A DNA stretch of 64,000 nucleotides. Source: Arcobacter porcinus. GTDB taxonomy: Bacteria; Campylobacterota; Campylobacteria; Campylobacterales; Arcobacteraceae. Both the position numbers and the translations under genes were made by a program. Below the pieces are notes generated by a model, which was not told the origin of the DNA, searched no databases, and saw only the letters and a list, made by a program, of their open reading frames with translations. Of the stretch, positions 45,734 to 55,495 are shown piece after piece. Each line of letters starts with the position of its first letter. Position 1 is the first letter of the stretch. The stretch is taken from the NCBI RefSeq assembly GCF_004299785.2, contig NZ_CP036246.2:620001-684000 (forward strand), given 5' to 3'.

Positions 45734-46645
45734 ATGACACAAAAATTTTATGATAATAATAAATTAGAGAAAACAAGCGAAGCAAAATTTAAAAAACCTG
45801 AGTGGCTTAGAAAAAAACTTACTCCACATACTCAAGTTGAGATGGAGAAATTATTAAAAGATGTTGGTGGATTACACACTATTTGTCAAGAAGCAAAATG
45901 TCCAAATATAAGTGAATGTTTTGCAAACAAAAATGCTACATTTTTGATTTTGGGAAATATATGTACAAGAAGATGTACATATTGTAATGTTACAACAGGA
46001 AAGCCAAACAGTGTTGATGAAAGTGAAATAAAAAAGGTTACAACTTCTGTTTTAAGTTTAGGGCTTAAATTTGTAGTTATTACAAGTCCAGCAAGAGATG
46101 ATTTAAAAGATGGTGGAGCAGAGCAGTTTTATAAAGTTACTAAAGATATTATAGAAAAATCTCCAGATACAAAAGTTGAGATACTTATTCCTGATTTTAA
46201 AGGAGATGAAACTAGCTTAAAAAGAGTTATAGATTCAGGAGCTACAATTATTGGGCACAATGTTGAAACAGTTCCAAGTCTTTATAGAATTAGAAGAAAT
46301 GGTACATATGAAAGAAGTATTGAAGTTTTAAGAAAATTAAAAGAGCTTTGTGGAGATAAAGTAAAAACAAAAAGTGCTTTAATGGTTGGGCTTGGAGAAA
46401 CAGAAGAAGAGATGATTCAAGTTTTTAAAGATTTACTTGAAGTTGGCTGTAAGTTTTTAAGTATAGGTCAGTATTTAGCACCTAGTGGAGATTTTGAAAA
46501 AGTTATTGAATATGTAAAACCTGAACAGTTTAAAAGATATGAAGAGTTAGCTTATGATTTAGGATTTGAGTTTGTAAAAGCAAGTCCATATGCAAGAAGT
46601 TCTTATATGGCACATCACTATTTAAATATGGCAAGTGCATTGTAA
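45734..46645 (+). CDS. lipA: Lipoyl synthase
   Basis: 303 residues. Two Fe-S clusters: the auxiliary cluster Cys-x4-Cys-x5-Cys in ICQEAKCPNISECF and the radical-SAM Cys-x3-Cys-x2-Cys in CTRRCTYCNV. GHNVETVPSLYRIRR and ALMVGLGETEEE are the usual later motifs. The final Arg-Ser-Ser-Tyr (ARSSYMAH) binds the auxiliary cluster. It inserts two sulfurs into octanoyl-E2. It follows the LipM-like gene by 2 nt, with AAGGATG before the ATG. Confidence 0.98.
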   Translation: MTQKFYDNNKLEKTSEAKFKKPEWLRKKLTPHTQVEMEKLLKDVGGLHTICQEAKCPNISECFANKNATFLILGNICTRRCTYCNVTTGKPNSVDESEIKKVTTSVLSLGLKFVVITSPARDDLKDGGAEQFYKVTKDIIEKSPDTKVEILIPDFKGDETSLKRVIDSGATIIGHNVETVPSLYRIRRNGTYERSIEVLRKLKELCGDKVKTKSALMVGLGETEEEMIQVFKDLLEVGCKFLSIGQYLAPSGDFEKVIEYVKPEQFKRYEELAYDLGFEFVKASPYARSSYMAHHYLNMASAL

Positions 46646-46647
46646 AA

Positions 46648-46680
46648 AATAGATAAGAAGTTTTAAGCTTCTTATCTATT
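46648..46680. terminator. Bidirectional terminator between lipA and ycaO
   Basis: AATAGATAAGAAG (46648-46660), loop TTTTAAG, CTTCTTATCTATT (46668-46680). A 13-bp perfect stem touching the ycaO stop and starting just after the lipA stop. Confidence 0.75.
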
Positions 46681-48283
46681 ATCTTTTTCCATATTTTTTC
46701 TCAAAAAGTTTTAATATATTTTCATACTCAATTGCAAACTCTAAATTAATCATTGAAGTGTTTTTTTCAACAATACTTATAGCTTTTTGCACAAGCTCTT
46801 TTGTAAAAATATCATTTAAAGCATCTTTATAATCAAGTAAATCTATATCATCTAATTTTGCTTTTAAAATTTGGATAATAAGAAATGATAAAGGTTTTTT
46901 TGAGTGTTCAAGATAAAAGATAGCTTCTTCATACTCTTCTTGTTTGATTAAAATATCAGCTTTGAACTCTGCTAAAGAGAAATCATTTTTAAAAATTACT
47001 CCTATAAAAGCACCAACATTTACAAAATCATCAAAGCCATTTAACTCTTCAAGCAAATTTTCTGCATCATAATTATCTTTGTTTAAAATAAAATCTCTTA
47101 TTAATTTTCCTTGATTTTTATTATTATAAATTAAATCTTCAAGTGGATAAATCTCTGAAAACTCAGGCACAATCATTTGGCAAGAGTAAAAACCTAAATA
47201 ATCATACTCTCTTAAGTAGATTGTTTTTCCTAATTTATCTAAAATAGATTTTAAAAAATTGTATTGTTCATCGCTTTTAAGAAGCTCAAATTTCCAAGGA
47301 GTATAAACAAAATCTTTGTTTTGATTTAAAAATTGTATACCTACTTTTGCATTTGAATCTACAAAATGTGACTCTAAATTTGAAGAAGAACTTATCTCTT
47401 CCATATCAAAACTAGGTTTTTCAAAGCTATTTAGCTCATCTATTTCTCTTCCTTGAAGAAGTTCAGTTAAAGTTCTTTCTATTGAAACTTCCAAAATAGG
47501 GTGGCTTCCAAATGATAGGAAAAGAGTGTTATTTTTTGGATTTATGAATGATATTGCAGTTACTGGAAAAATTCCACCCAAACTTGCATCAAAAACTTTT
47601 AGTTTAAATCCATTATCTTCTAAGCTTTTTATATCTGAACTAATTTTTGGAAAACTATCTATAATATCTTTTGGAAATTCTGGAAGTGCAATTCCATCTT
47701 TTATAACTTTTAATTTTACATTTCTTTCAAATATCTCACAAAGAGCTTGAACTTTTGCTTCATTTGCACTATTTCCAGTAGATAAACCATTACTTGCATA
47801 TAAATTTGATAGTAAATTTGTAGGAAAATACTCAATTTTATTTGTACTTTGATTTATAAAAGGTAAAGATACAATTTTAGAAAAATTATTTGAATTAAAA
47901 TCTAAAAAATCCTCTTTTTCTAAATCTTCTAAAGTGTAAAATCTTTTAAGTTCATCACTTAAAAACTCTTCATTTATTGAAAACTCTTTTTGATCAAAAA
48001 AGAATTTCCTATCTTCAATATAAAAATCATTGAAGTATAAATTTGTTTGAAATCTCTCTATAAACTCTCCATAAGCACTTGCCAATGATGAATCAGAGCT
48101 ACTTCCTTTTCCATTTGAGAATATAAAGTTATTTGCTCCTTCATAAGATAAATTTACTGAAAAACTATTTTTAACTGGATTTTTTGGTGATGATAATTTT
48201 ATTTTTATATTTAAATTATCTAATATTTCTCTCATTTTTTTTAATGAAACTTCTAATGGTGCATCTTTTGATATTAAATTCAT
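46679..48283 (-). CDS. ycaO: YcaO-type protein
   Basis: 534 residues from the ATG at 48283 (MNLISKDAPLEVSLKKMREI); an in-frame TTG at 48325 lacks a Shine-Dalgarno. The YcaO domain shows FSNGKGSSSDSSLASAYGEF with the ATP-binding Ser/Glu and SNLYASNGLSTGNSANEAKV with a Gly/Glu loop. A C-terminal helical extension resembles the E. coli YcaO TPR-like end. E. coli YcaO supports beta-methylthiolation of ribosomal protein S12 with RimO; other YcaO proteins activate amide carbonyls with ATP. No rimO or peptide partner is adjacent. Confidence 0.8.
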   Translation of the reverse strand: MNLISKDAPLEVSLKKMREILDNLNIKIKLSSPKNPVKNSFSVNLSYEGANNFIFSNGKGSSSDSSLASAYGEFIERFQTNLYFNDFYIEDRKFFFDQKEFSINEEFLSDELKRFYTLEDLEKEDFLDFNSNNFSKIVSLPFINQSTNKIEYFPTNLLSNLYASNGLSTGNSANEAKVQALCEIFERNVKLKVIKDGIALPEFPKDIIDSFPKISSDIKSLEDNGFKLKVFDASLGGIFPVTAISFINPKNNTLFLSFGSHPILEVSIERTLTELLQGREIDELNSFEKPSFDMEEISSSSNLESHFVDSNAKVGIQFLNQNKDFVYTPWKFELLKSDEQYNFLKSILDKLGKTIYLREYDYLGFYSCQMIVPEFSEIYPLEDLIYNNKNQGKLIRDFILNKDNYDAENLLEELNGFDDFVNVGAFIGVIFKNDFSLAEFKADILIKQEEYEEAIFYLEHSKKPLSFLIIQILKAKLDDIDLLDYKDALNDIFTKELVQKAISIVEKNTSMINLEFAIEYENILKLFEKKYGKR

Positions 48284-48353
48284 ATTTATTCTTTCTATTT
48301 TTCTAAATTTTTTGAAGTATATCAAAAAAGTATAGAATTTTTATTTTAGAATT

Positions 48354-48395
48354 AGCAATTAATGGATTGTTTAAAAGAATATAATAATTTATACT
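48354..48395 (+). promoter_or_regulatory. Promoter with CAAT-N6-ATTG dyad for the MOSC/argD unit
   Basis: AGCAAT-TAATGG-ATTGTT (48354-48371) overlaps a -35 box TTGTTT (48367-48372). After exactly 17 nt comes the -10 box TATACT (48390-48395). The dyad ends about 54 nt before the ATG at 48425. The same dyad and spacing occur upstream of benE and glyA. Confidence 0.6.
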
Positions 48396-48424
48396 TTCAA
48401 AATATTAAATATTTAGGAGCTAGA

Positions 48425-49126
48425 ATGAATACAAAAATATCTACTGTTTTATATTTAAAAGTTGGGGATGTAAGTGTTACAAAACTTGAAAACCAAAAAA
48501 GAGAAGAGTTGGTTTCTGGTATAAAAAAATATCCAGTTTCAAAACCATATCTTACAAAAACAGGTTTTGTAGATGATTTTCAAGCAGATTTAGCACATCA
48601 TGGAGGAGTAAATAAAGCACTTTTTTTACTTACAAAAAAAACATATGAAAATATAAATAAACATTTCAAAGATTCTTTTGATATGACAAATATGGCATAT
48701 TTTGGAGAAAATTTAATACTTGATGAGATTTGTGAAAAAGATATTTGCATAGGAGATATTTTAAAAATAGGAGAAGCAAAAGTACAAATAACTCAACCAA
48801 GGCAACCTTGTTGGAAACTTAGTGCAAATACACAAAAAAAAGAGATGACAAATTTGATTTTTCAAAATGGATATACAGGATTTTATGCAAAAGTTTTAAT
48901 AGAGGGGAATATTTGTCAAAATGATGATGTGATTTTAGAAAGTAGAGTAAATCACAATCTAACAATAGAAAAGTTAAATAAAATTATTGTTGATCCCAAA
49001 ATTGATTTAAATCTTACAGAAGAAGCAATAAATTGTGAAGATTTAGGATATCAATTTAAAAACTCTTTGAAAAAGAGATTTGAGTTAGGAGATTTGGATA
49101 ATCAATTTAGCTTTTATCATACATAA
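48425..49126 (+). CDS. MOSC-domain protein (YiiM-like)
   Basis: About 233 residues from the ATG at 48425, chosen over 48362 because AGGAG lies 5 nt upstream; it starts MNTKISTVLYLKVGDVSVT. The MOSC core has DFQADLAHHGGVNKALFLLT and ITQPRQPCWKLS with the conserved Cys, the pattern of YiiM/MOSC proteins that handle sulfur or molybdenum cofactor-bound substrates, such as reduction of N-hydroxylated compounds. The exact substrate is unknown. It precedes the ArgD-like gene by 11 nt. Confidence 0.85.
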   Translation: MNTKISTVLYLKVGDVSVTKLENQKREELVSGIKKYPVSKPYLTKTGFVDDFQADLAHHGGVNKALFLLTKKTYENINKHFKDSFDMTNMAYFGENLILDEICEKDICIGDILKIGEAKVQITQPRQPCWKLSANTQKKEMTNLIFQNGYTGFYAKVLIEGNICQNDDVILESRVNHNLTIEKLNKIIVDPKIDLNLTEEAINCEDLGYQFKNSLKKRFELGDLDNQFSFYHT

Positions 49127-49137
49127 AAGGAAGAATT

Positions 49138-50316
49138 ATGAATAAAAACTCTTATATATTACCTTTATATAATAGATTAGAAGTTGGATTTGTAAAAGGT
49201 AAAAAATCAGTTTTATATGATGAAGATGGTAAAAATTACATAGATTTTGCTTCAGGAGTTGGTGTAAATAGTTTAGGATATGCAAATAAAAAAATTGTAA
49301 AAACTATAAAAAAACAAGCGAGTAAAATTGTACATAGTTCAAATATATATCAAATAAAATCTCAAGAAAAATGTGCTAAAAGAATTGTTGAATTAAGCTC
49401 TTATGATATGAAATGTTTTTTTTGTAATAGTGGAGCTGAAGCAAATGAAAGTGCTATAAAACTTGCAAGAAAATATGGAAATACAAAGTTTAAAAATCCA
49501 AAATATAAAATTATTACTATAAAAAACTCTTTTCATGGAAGAACAATTGCAACATTAAAAGCAACAGCACAAGAGGACAAACATAAGTATTTTGCACCAT
49601 ATCCTGATGGTTTTGTTTATGCAAATGATATAAATGAAGCTATAAATATGATAGATGATAGCACAGTTGCTGTAATGATAGAGCTTATTTTGGGTGAGGG
49701 TGGTATTTTAATGCAAGATATTCATCAAGTAAAAGAGCTAGAAAAAGTTTTAAAAGAGAGAAAATTACTTTTGATTATAGATGAAGTTCAAACAGGAGTT
49801 TATAGAAGTGGTAACTTTTTACTTTCTCAATATTTTGGGATAAAACCTGATATTGTAACTTTGGCAAAAGGATTAGCAAGTGGTATTCCAATAGGTGTTA
49901 TGATTAGTAGTTTAAAAGATATTTTTGCTTTTGGTGACCATGGTTCTACTTTTGGTGGTAATCATTTATCAACAACAGTTTGTAATAAAGTTCTTAATAT
50001 TTTAGAAAAATATTCAAATAGTGGAGAATTAAGTGAAAATATTAAATGTTTTAATAGTTGTTTACAATATATAATAAATAAATATCCAAATATATTTTTA
50101 AAGAAAAGTGGTTTTGGATTTATGCAAGGATTAGTTTTAAAAGATGAGATGCTTTTAAATGATATTATAAATCTCGCACTAAAAAATGGTGTTTTAGTTT
50201 TAAAATCTGGTAAGAATATTATTAGATTTTTACCACCAATTATTATTACTAAAAGCGAGATAACTGAAGGTTTTCAGAGATTTGAAGATATTCTTTTTGA
50301 TATTAATAAGGCTTGA
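49138..50316 (+). CDS. argD: Class III aminotransferase, acetylornithine aminotransferase-like
   Basis: 392 residues. PLP features are FCNSGAEANESAIKLARKYG, SFHGRTIATLKATAQ, LLIIDEVQTGVYRSG and the Schiff-base Lys in TLAKGLASGIPIG. Subfamily signs (YNRLEVGFVKGKKSVLYDED, STTVCNKVLNIL) fit ArgD, which makes N-acetylornithine in arginine synthesis, but other omega-aminotransferases look similar. It is co-transcribed with the MOSC gene, which is an unusual partner for an arginine enzyme. It ends in a terminator facing benE. Confidence 0.75.
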   Translation: MNKNSYILPLYNRLEVGFVKGKKSVLYDEDGKNYIDFASGVGVNSLGYANKKIVKTIKKQASKIVHSSNIYQIKSQEKCAKRIVELSSYDMKCFFCNSGAEANESAIKLARKYGNTKFKNPKYKIITIKNSFHGRTIATLKATAQEDKHKYFAPYPDGFVYANDINEAINMIDDSTVAVMIELILGEGGILMQDIHQVKELEKVLKERKLLLIIDEVQTGVYRSGNFLLSQYFGIKPDIVTLAKGLASGIPIGVMISSLKDIFAFGDHGSTFGGNHLSTTVCNKVLNILEKYSNSGELSENIKCFNSCLQYIINKYPNIFLKKSGFGFMQGLVLKDEMLLNDIINLALKNGVLVLKSGKNIIRFLPPIIITKSEITEGFQRFEDILFDINKA

Positions 50317-50333
50317 TATTATAAAAAACCAAT

Positions 50334-50365
50334 AAAACCATAGAGAGTTTTACTCTTTATGGTTT
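50334..50365. terminator. Bidirectional terminator between argD and benE
   Basis: AAACCATAGAGAGT pairs with ACTCTTTATGGTTT over a 3-nt TTT loop; one position is a G-T pair. The stem lies 8 nt before the benE stop and 20 nt after the argD stop. Confidence 0.7.
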
Positions 50366-50372
50366 ATAAAAA

Positions 50373-51545
50373 TTATTTAGATTTTTTAAGTTTTAGATTT
50401 AAAATGAAATAAGCAGTTATTCCAAGAACTAATCCCCAGAAAGCTCCACTAATACCAAATATATTTATATTTGCAGCAGTTGCTAAAAATGTAATAACAG
50501 CTGCTTCTCTAGTATTTTCTTCACTCATAGCGCTTGAAAGACTTCCTGTAATTGTACTTAAAAGAGCAAGACCTGCTAAAGAGCTAATAAATGTTGCTGG
50601 GAAAGCTGCAAATATAGCAGCAAGAGTAACCCCAAAAAGACCAACAATAATATAAAATATACCAGCTGTAACTCCTGCTATCCATCTTTTTGACGGATCT
50701 TCGTGCGCTTCTTTTCCTGTACAAATTGCTGAAGCTATTGAAGATAAGTTAAAAGCATGAGAACCAAAAGGAGCCATAATTATAGAACCAACTCCTGTAA
50801 TTGCTAAAATTGGTTTTGCTTTAGTTTTAAATCCATCATTTTTTAAAATTATTAATCCAGGCATATATTGACCTGTTAAAGTGATTAAAAATAGTGGTAA
50901 TGCAACACTTAATGTAGCATTCATTGAAAATGTTGGTTCTGTAAATAATGGATAAGCTAATTTAAATTCAAACCCAGCAAAATTTACTTGAGATTGTAAA
51001 GTTAAAATAATAAATCCAAAAACCAAAACAGAAACAATTGCATATCTTGGAGAAAATCTTTTTGTAAGAAGATAGATAAGAAATAGAGATATTGCTAAAA
51101 CAGGAGTAATTGACATATTTAAAAATGCAGCAATACCAAATTGTAATAAAATACCAGCTAATAAACCAGATGCAATTCCAGGTGGAATAAGTTTAATTAA
51201 CTTCTCAAAATATCCTGAAAGTCCTAAAATAACAAATGCCAATGCTGAAATAATATATGCTCCAATTGCTTCAGAGTATGAAACTGTAACAAGAGCCGTA
51301 ATTAAAAATGCTGCTGCTGGTGTACTCCAAGCTGTAATAATAGGCTCTTTTGTGTACCAACTAAGAAGTATTCCAGTAATTCCTACACCAATAGAAATTG
51401 ACCAAACCCAAGAGGCTGTCTGCTCTGGACTAAGTCCAGCCATTTGTGCTGCTTGAAAGATTAAAATAAATGTTCCACCATAATTAACAATAACTGAAAT
51501 TAGACCAGCCATTATTGGGGGAACAACTGATGCTTTTTTGCCCAT
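50373..51545 (-). CDS. benE: BenE-family transporter (benzoate/H+ symporter-like)
   Basis: 390 residues with about twelve membrane helices. It starts MGKKASVVPPIMAGLISVIV and has GGTFILIFQAAQMAGLSPEQ, WSTPAAAFLITAL and GSHAFNLSSIASAICTGKEA, the family pattern. Characterised members import benzoate with protons, but no aromatic-degradation gene is nearby, so the true substrate may differ. The promoter carries the same dyad as glyA and the MOSC gene. Confidence 0.85.
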   Translation of the reverse strand: MGKKASVVPPIMAGLISVIVNYGGTFILIFQAAQMAGLSPEQTASWVWSISIGVGITGILLSWYTKEPIITAWSTPAAAFLITALVTVSYSEAIGAYIISALAFVILGLSGYFEKLIKLIPPGIASGLLAGILLQFGIAAFLNMSITPVLAISLFLIYLLTKRFSPRYAIVSVLVFGFIILTLQSQVNFAGFEFKLAYPLFTEPTFSMNATLSVALPLFLITLTGQYMPGLIILKNDGFKTKAKPILAITGVGSIIMAPFGSHAFNLSSIASAICTGKEAHEDPSKRWIAGVTAGIFYIIVGLFGVTLAAIFAAFPATFISSLAGLALLSTITGSLSSAMSEENTREAAVITFLATAANINIFGISGAFWGLVLGITAYFILNLKLKKSK

Positions 51546-51573
51546 TTAAATACTCCTTTTCGAAAATCTTACA

Positions 51574-51615
51574 AGTATAATTATTTTAGTAAGAATTAAC
51601 AATCCAAAAATTGCT
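51574..51615 (-). promoter_or_regulatory. Promoter with CAAT-N6-ATTG dyad for benE
   Basis: On the plus strand AACAAT-CCAAAA-ATTGCT (51598-51615). The -35 box TTGTTA is at 51602-51597 and the -10 TATACT at 51579-51574, with a 17-nt spacer. The dyad end lies about 52 nt before the ATG. A 21-base stretch here is identical to the glyA promoter. Confidence 0.6.
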
Positions 51616-51753
51616 ATTTTTGCTGGAATTATAATCATCTTAATATAAAAATGAAGTAAGCTAACAATAGTTTTTAGTATAAATATATATTAATTATTAA
51701 ATTTGTAAAATCATTTATGATAAATTAATCTAAAAAATAGGAATATAATAAAT

Positions 51754-52236
51754 ATGAGAAAAATCAAACTATTTACAGATTCAAGTGTAAATCCACAAAA
51801 AAAGATAGGATTTGGAGCTTTTTTAGAAGTTTCTGATGAAAATATAATTTTTGATGTATTAAGAAAAAATATAAAAATAAAAAAATTTGAAGATACAAGT
51901 TCAACAAAACTTGAATTAGAGACTTTGATTTGGGCTTTAGATGAGCTTTGTGGAAAATATAAAAATATTAAGATAAAAGTTTACACAGATTGTCAAAATA
52001 TTATCAGTTTACAAAATAGAAGAGAAAAATTTGAAATAAATGATTATAAAAATTCAAGTGGAAAAATTATAAATAATTATGAATTATATAAACTATTTTT
52101 TGAAAAAACAGATGAGATAAATATTGAATTTATAAAGGTAAAAGGACATAAAAAAAGTAGTTTAAAAGATGAAATTGATAAAGTTTTTAATCTTGTAGAT
52201 AGAGCTTCAAGAAATGCTTTAAGAAAAAATATATGA
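51754..52236 (+). CDS. RNase H-fold protein (type I-like)
   Basis: 160 residues. Acidic residues of an RNase H catalytic site are present: Asp9 in KLFTDSSVNPQKKIGFGAF, Glu in STKLELETLIWALDEL, Asp in IKVYTDCQNI and Asp in LVDRASRNAL. Spacing and VKGHKK near the end resemble RNase HI. It is shorter and more divergent than RnhA, so a role in removing R-loops or primers is inferred. It is divergent from benE. Confidence 0.75.
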   Translation: MRKIKLFTDSSVNPQKKIGFGAFLEVSDENIIFDVLRKNIKIKKFEDTSSTKLELETLIWALDELCGKYKNIKIKVYTDCQNIISLQNRREKFEINDYKNSSGKIINNYELYKLFFEKTDEINIEFIKVKGHKKSSLKDEIDKVFNLVDRASRNALRKNI

Positions 52237-52344
52237 TTATATTTCAAAAATATTAAAGAATTAAATAGGCATCAGATAGATTTGAATAAGCAAAGAAAAT
52301 ATTTGAAATAGAATAAATAGCTAAGTTATAAAAAGGAAAATAAA

Positions 52345-53163
52345 ATGTTTAGAAAAGTATTTGTAAATTTGGTTTTATTCATTGGATTTAGTTTTGGAAA
52401 TACTTTAGAAGATGGCTTTGAAGAATACAAAAATGGTAATTATAAAAAAGCATTTGATATTTGGTATGAGTTAGCAAATAATGGAGATGCAGGTTCTCAG
52501 TATAATATTGCACTTATGTATCAAAAAGGAGAAGTTGTAGTACAAAATTTTGATAAAGCTATTGAATGGTACGAAAAATCATCTAATCAGAATTTTGTAG
52601 CATCTCAATTTAATTTAGGAATTATATATTTAAATAAAAATGATTATAAAAATGCTATAAATTTATTTGAAAAGGCGTCTAATAATGGAGATATGAATGC
52701 ACAGTATAATTTAGCTAGTATTTATGAAAATGGAGTTGGTGTAGAAAAAAATCACGAAAAAGCTTTGATATTATTTGAAAAATCAGCAAATCAGGGACAA
52801 ATGATGGCTCAGTATTACTTAGGTAGTATGTATAATCAAAAAAGAGATTATGAGAAAGCAGTATATTGGATTGAAAAATCTGCAAATCAATCTTATGCAC
52901 CAGCACAATTTGATTTTGGAGTTATGTTTAAAAATGGATTTGGAATATCACAAGATTTTAATAAAGCTATTGAATGGTATGAAAAATCTGCAAAACAAGG
53001 ATTTCCATCTGCTCAAACTAATCTTGGGGTAATGTACTATCATGGATATGGAATTAAGCAAAATTATAAAAAAGCAAAAGAGTGGTTTAAAAAAGCTTGT
53101 GATAGCGGAGATATAGAAGGTGGTTGTAATAATTATAAAATGCTTGATGATGCTGGTTATTGA
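52345..53163 (+). CDS. Secreted Sel1-repeat protein
   Basis: 272 residues. A signal peptide (residues 1-18, ending FSFGN) and about six to seven Sel1-like (SLR/TPR-type) helical repeats of 36 residues, such as AQYNLASIYENGVGVEKNHE and SAQTNLGVMYYHGYGIKQNY. In Campylobacterota these HcpA-type proteins are periplasmic or secreted and often rich in Cys; here only the last repeat has two Cys (KKACDSGDIEGGCNNY). Role unknown. Confidence 0.85.
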   Translation: MFRKVFVNLVLFIGFSFGNTLEDGFEEYKNGNYKKAFDIWYELANNGDAGSQYNIALMYQKGEVVVQNFDKAIEWYEKSSNQNFVASQFNLGIIYLNKNDYKNAINLFEKASNNGDMNAQYNLASIYENGVGVEKNHEKALILFEKSANQGQMMAQYYLGSMYNQKRDYEKAVYWIEKSANQSYAPAQFDFGVMFKNGFGISQDFNKAIEWYEKSAKQGFPSAQTNLGVMYYHGYGIKQNYKKAKEWFKKACDSGDIEGGCNNYKMLDDAGY

Positions 53164-53354
53164 ACACTACCAATTTCACCCAAAAAAGAACCATTTCCAT
53201 AATGTTATTTTGAATATTATAATTTTGAATGGCAAACTATCAAAGCGTGATATTCTTGATAAACTATAAGTAACTCTTTTTCATCTTTTATCTCTTCTTT
53301 TAGATCATTTTCCATAAGTTTCATATAGTTTATTATAAATTGTAAATATTTTAT

Positions 53355-54185
53355 TTATATTAACTTTTTTTTTGAAGCTTCAAATTCAAGTAAATTTTCT
53401 TTTCTCTCAATTCCCCATCTGTATCCACTCATTGCTCCACTTTTTGCGATAACTCTATGACAAGGGATTAAATATCCAATATGATTTTGACCAATTGCAT
53501 TTGCAACAGCTCTTACAGCTTTTGGTTTTTCTAAAATATTTGCAATATCACTATAAGTTGCAATCTCTCCATTTGGAATATTTATTAAAGCTTTCCAAAC
53601 ATTTATTTGAAGATTTGTTCCTTTTACAAAAAGAGGGTATTTTTTATTTTTTATAAAGATATTTTCCAAATATTCATTTGCTAGTTTTTCATCAAAAACT
53701 AAATTTGCATTTTCCCAAAGTTCATTAAATCTTTGAAAAATATCTTTTTTGTTGTTGTCATAAAAACCTAAATAACAAATTCCTTTAGATGTAAAACCAA
53801 TTAAAGCCTCACCAAAAGGAGTTTTTCCAAATCCATAAGTTATTTGTACATCTTTACCTTTTTCTTTCCACTCTTTTGGAGTAACACCAATTAAATTTAC
53901 AAAAAGTTCATGAAGACGGCTTGAGCTAGAAAGTCCAATATCTAAACTACTATCAAGAATAGATTTAGACTCTTTTATATGTTCTTTTGCATAGTTTAAA
54001 GTAACACTATGCAAAAATTGTTGAGGAGTAAGACCTACATACTCTTTAAATACTCTTATAAAATGGTATTTACTCATACCTACATTTTTTGCTATTTCAT
54101 CGACACTTGGATGAGATTTAAAATTCTCATCTATATATCTTATAGCTTTTTCAATCTGTTTATAAGTAGTATTTAATGTATCCAT
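53355..54185 (-). CDS. Ada-like protein: AraC-type HTH fused to methylguanine-DNA methyltransferase
   Basis: 276 residues. The N-terminal AraC domain (about 8-105) has two HTH motifs (SVDEIAKNVGMSKYHFIRVF and SLDIGLSSSSRLHELFVNLI). The C-terminal MGMT domain ends with the acceptor Cys242 in YLIPCHRVIAKSG and the ATYSDIANILEKPKAVRAVA recognition part. It transfers methyl from O6-methylguanine and may act as a transcriptional regulator. The phosphotriester-sensing N-terminal Cys domain of E. coli Ada is absent. It lies 17 nt after glyA on the same strand. Confidence 0.9.
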   Translation of the reverse strand: MDTLNTTYKQIEKAIRYIDENFKSHPSVDEIAKNVGMSKYHFIRVFKEYVGLTPQQFLHSVTLNYAKEHIKESKSILDSSLDIGLSSSSRLHELFVNLIGVTPKEWKEKGKDVQITYGFGKTPFGEALIGFTSKGICYLGFYDNNKKDIFQRFNELWENANLVFDEKLANEYLENIFIKNKKYPLFVKGTNLQINVWKALINIPNGEIATYSDIANILEKPKAVRAVANAIGQNHIGYLIPCHRVIAKSGAMSGYRWGIERKENLLEFEASKKKLI

Positions 54186-54202
54186 TAATACTCCTTTTTT
54201 CT

Positions 54203-55465
54203 TTAATAAGTTGCGTTAGAGTAGATAATGAATTGATTAGCTAGAGATTCAAGTTCTTTACTAATTTTAGCTTGTAAAGAAGAATCTTCAATATTATCTA
54301 AAACATCACAAATTTTATTTGCAATAAACTCAAATTCTTTCTCTTTCATTCCACGAGCAGTTAATGCTGGACTACCAATTCTAATACCTGAAGTTACAAA
54401 TGGGCTTCTTGTTTCTCCTGGAACTGTATTTTTATTTACAGTAATTCCAGCATTACCTAAAGCAGCATCTGCATCTTTACCTGAGAAAGGTTTATTTAAA
54501 AATGATACTAAAACCAAGTGATTATCTGTTCCATCACTTACTATATCATATCCTCTTTTAATAAGAACATCAGCTAATACTTTAGCATTTGCTTTTACTT
54601 GTTTTGCATAATCTTTCCATTTTGGATCTAAAATCTCTTTAAATGCAACAGCTTTTGCAGCAATTACATGCATAAGTGGTCCACCTTGAAGTCCTGGGAA
54701 TATTGCACTATTTACTTTTTTAGCAATATCTTCATCATTTGTCATAATAACTCCACCTCTTGGTCCTCTTAGAGTTTTATGAGTTGTTGTTGTTACAACA
54801 TCAGCATAAGGAAATGGACTCATATGCTCACCTGCTGCAACTAATCCAGCAATATGTGCAATATCAGCAAATAAAATAGCACCAACTTTATTTGCTACTT
54901 CTTTAAATCTTTTAAAATCAATCTCTCTTGCATAAGCACTTGCTCCACATACAATTATTTTTGGCATAACAGTTTTTGCAATCTCTTCTAATTTATCATA
55001 ATTGATTCTTCCATCAAGTTCAACTCCATAATAAAATGCTGAGTAGTTTTGACCAGAAAAACTTGGTTTACTTCCATGAGTTAAATGCCCACCATGAGAT
55101 AAATCCATTCCTAAAATTCTATCTCCTGCTTTAAGTAATGCTGCATAAACTGCACCATTTGCTTGAGAACCACTATGTGGTTGAACATTTGCAAATTTAC
55201 AATTAAAGATTTTACAAACTCTATCAATAGCTAGTTGCTCAACTTTATCAGCTTGCTCACATCCACCATAATATCTTTTATAAGGATAACCTTCAGCATA
55301 TTTGTTTGTAAAAACTGAACCCATTGCTTGCATTACTGCTGGGCTTGTAAAGTTTTCACTTGCAATCATCTCAAGATGATTTGTCTGTCTTACTAGTTCA
55401 GCTTCAACTATATCAAATACCTCTTTATCAGCTACCTCTAAATTATCGCTTGTTATGTAGTTCAT
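54203..55465 (-). CDS. glyA: Serine hydroxymethyltransferase
   Basis: 420 residues. [20 protein letters not shown] and [20 protein letters not shown] bind cofactor and substrate. The PLP lysine is in [16 protein letters not shown]. It interconverts serine and glycine and charges tetrahydrofolate with one-carbon units. ATG at 55465 with a Shine-Dalgarno AAGGAGAA. It is followed by the Ada-like gene, so both could share the dyad-containing promoter. Confidence 0.98.
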   Translation of the reverse strand: MNYITSDNLEVADKEVFDIVEAELVRQTNHLEMIASENFTSPAVMQAMGSVFTNKYAEGYPYKRYYGGCEQADKVEQLAIDRVCKIFNCKFANVQPHSGSQANGAVYAALLKAGDRILGMDLSHGGHLTHGSKPSFSGQNYSAFYYGVELDGRINYDKLEEIAKTVMPKIIVCGASAYAREIDFKRFKEVANKVGAILFADIAHIAGLVAAGEHMSPFPYADVVTTTTHKTLRGPRGGVIMTNDEDIAKKVNSAIFPGLQGGPLMHVIAAKAVAFKEILDPKWKDYAKQVKANAKVLADVLIKRGYDIVSDGTDNHLVLVSFLNKPFSGKDADAALGNAGITVNKNTVPGETRSPFVTSGIRIGSPALTARGMKEKEFEFIANKICDVLDNIEDSSLQAKISKELESLANQFIIYSNATY

Positions 55466-55495
55466 ATCTTCTCCTTAAAGTAATTTTATTTTGAA

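Noticed and set aside
53217-53324. 35-residue minus-strand frame (starts MKLMENDLKEEIKDEKELLI)
   Set aside because: No clear Shine-Dalgarno, no family, and in a stretch that looks like decayed DNA. It may be a gene remnant, but support is too thin.
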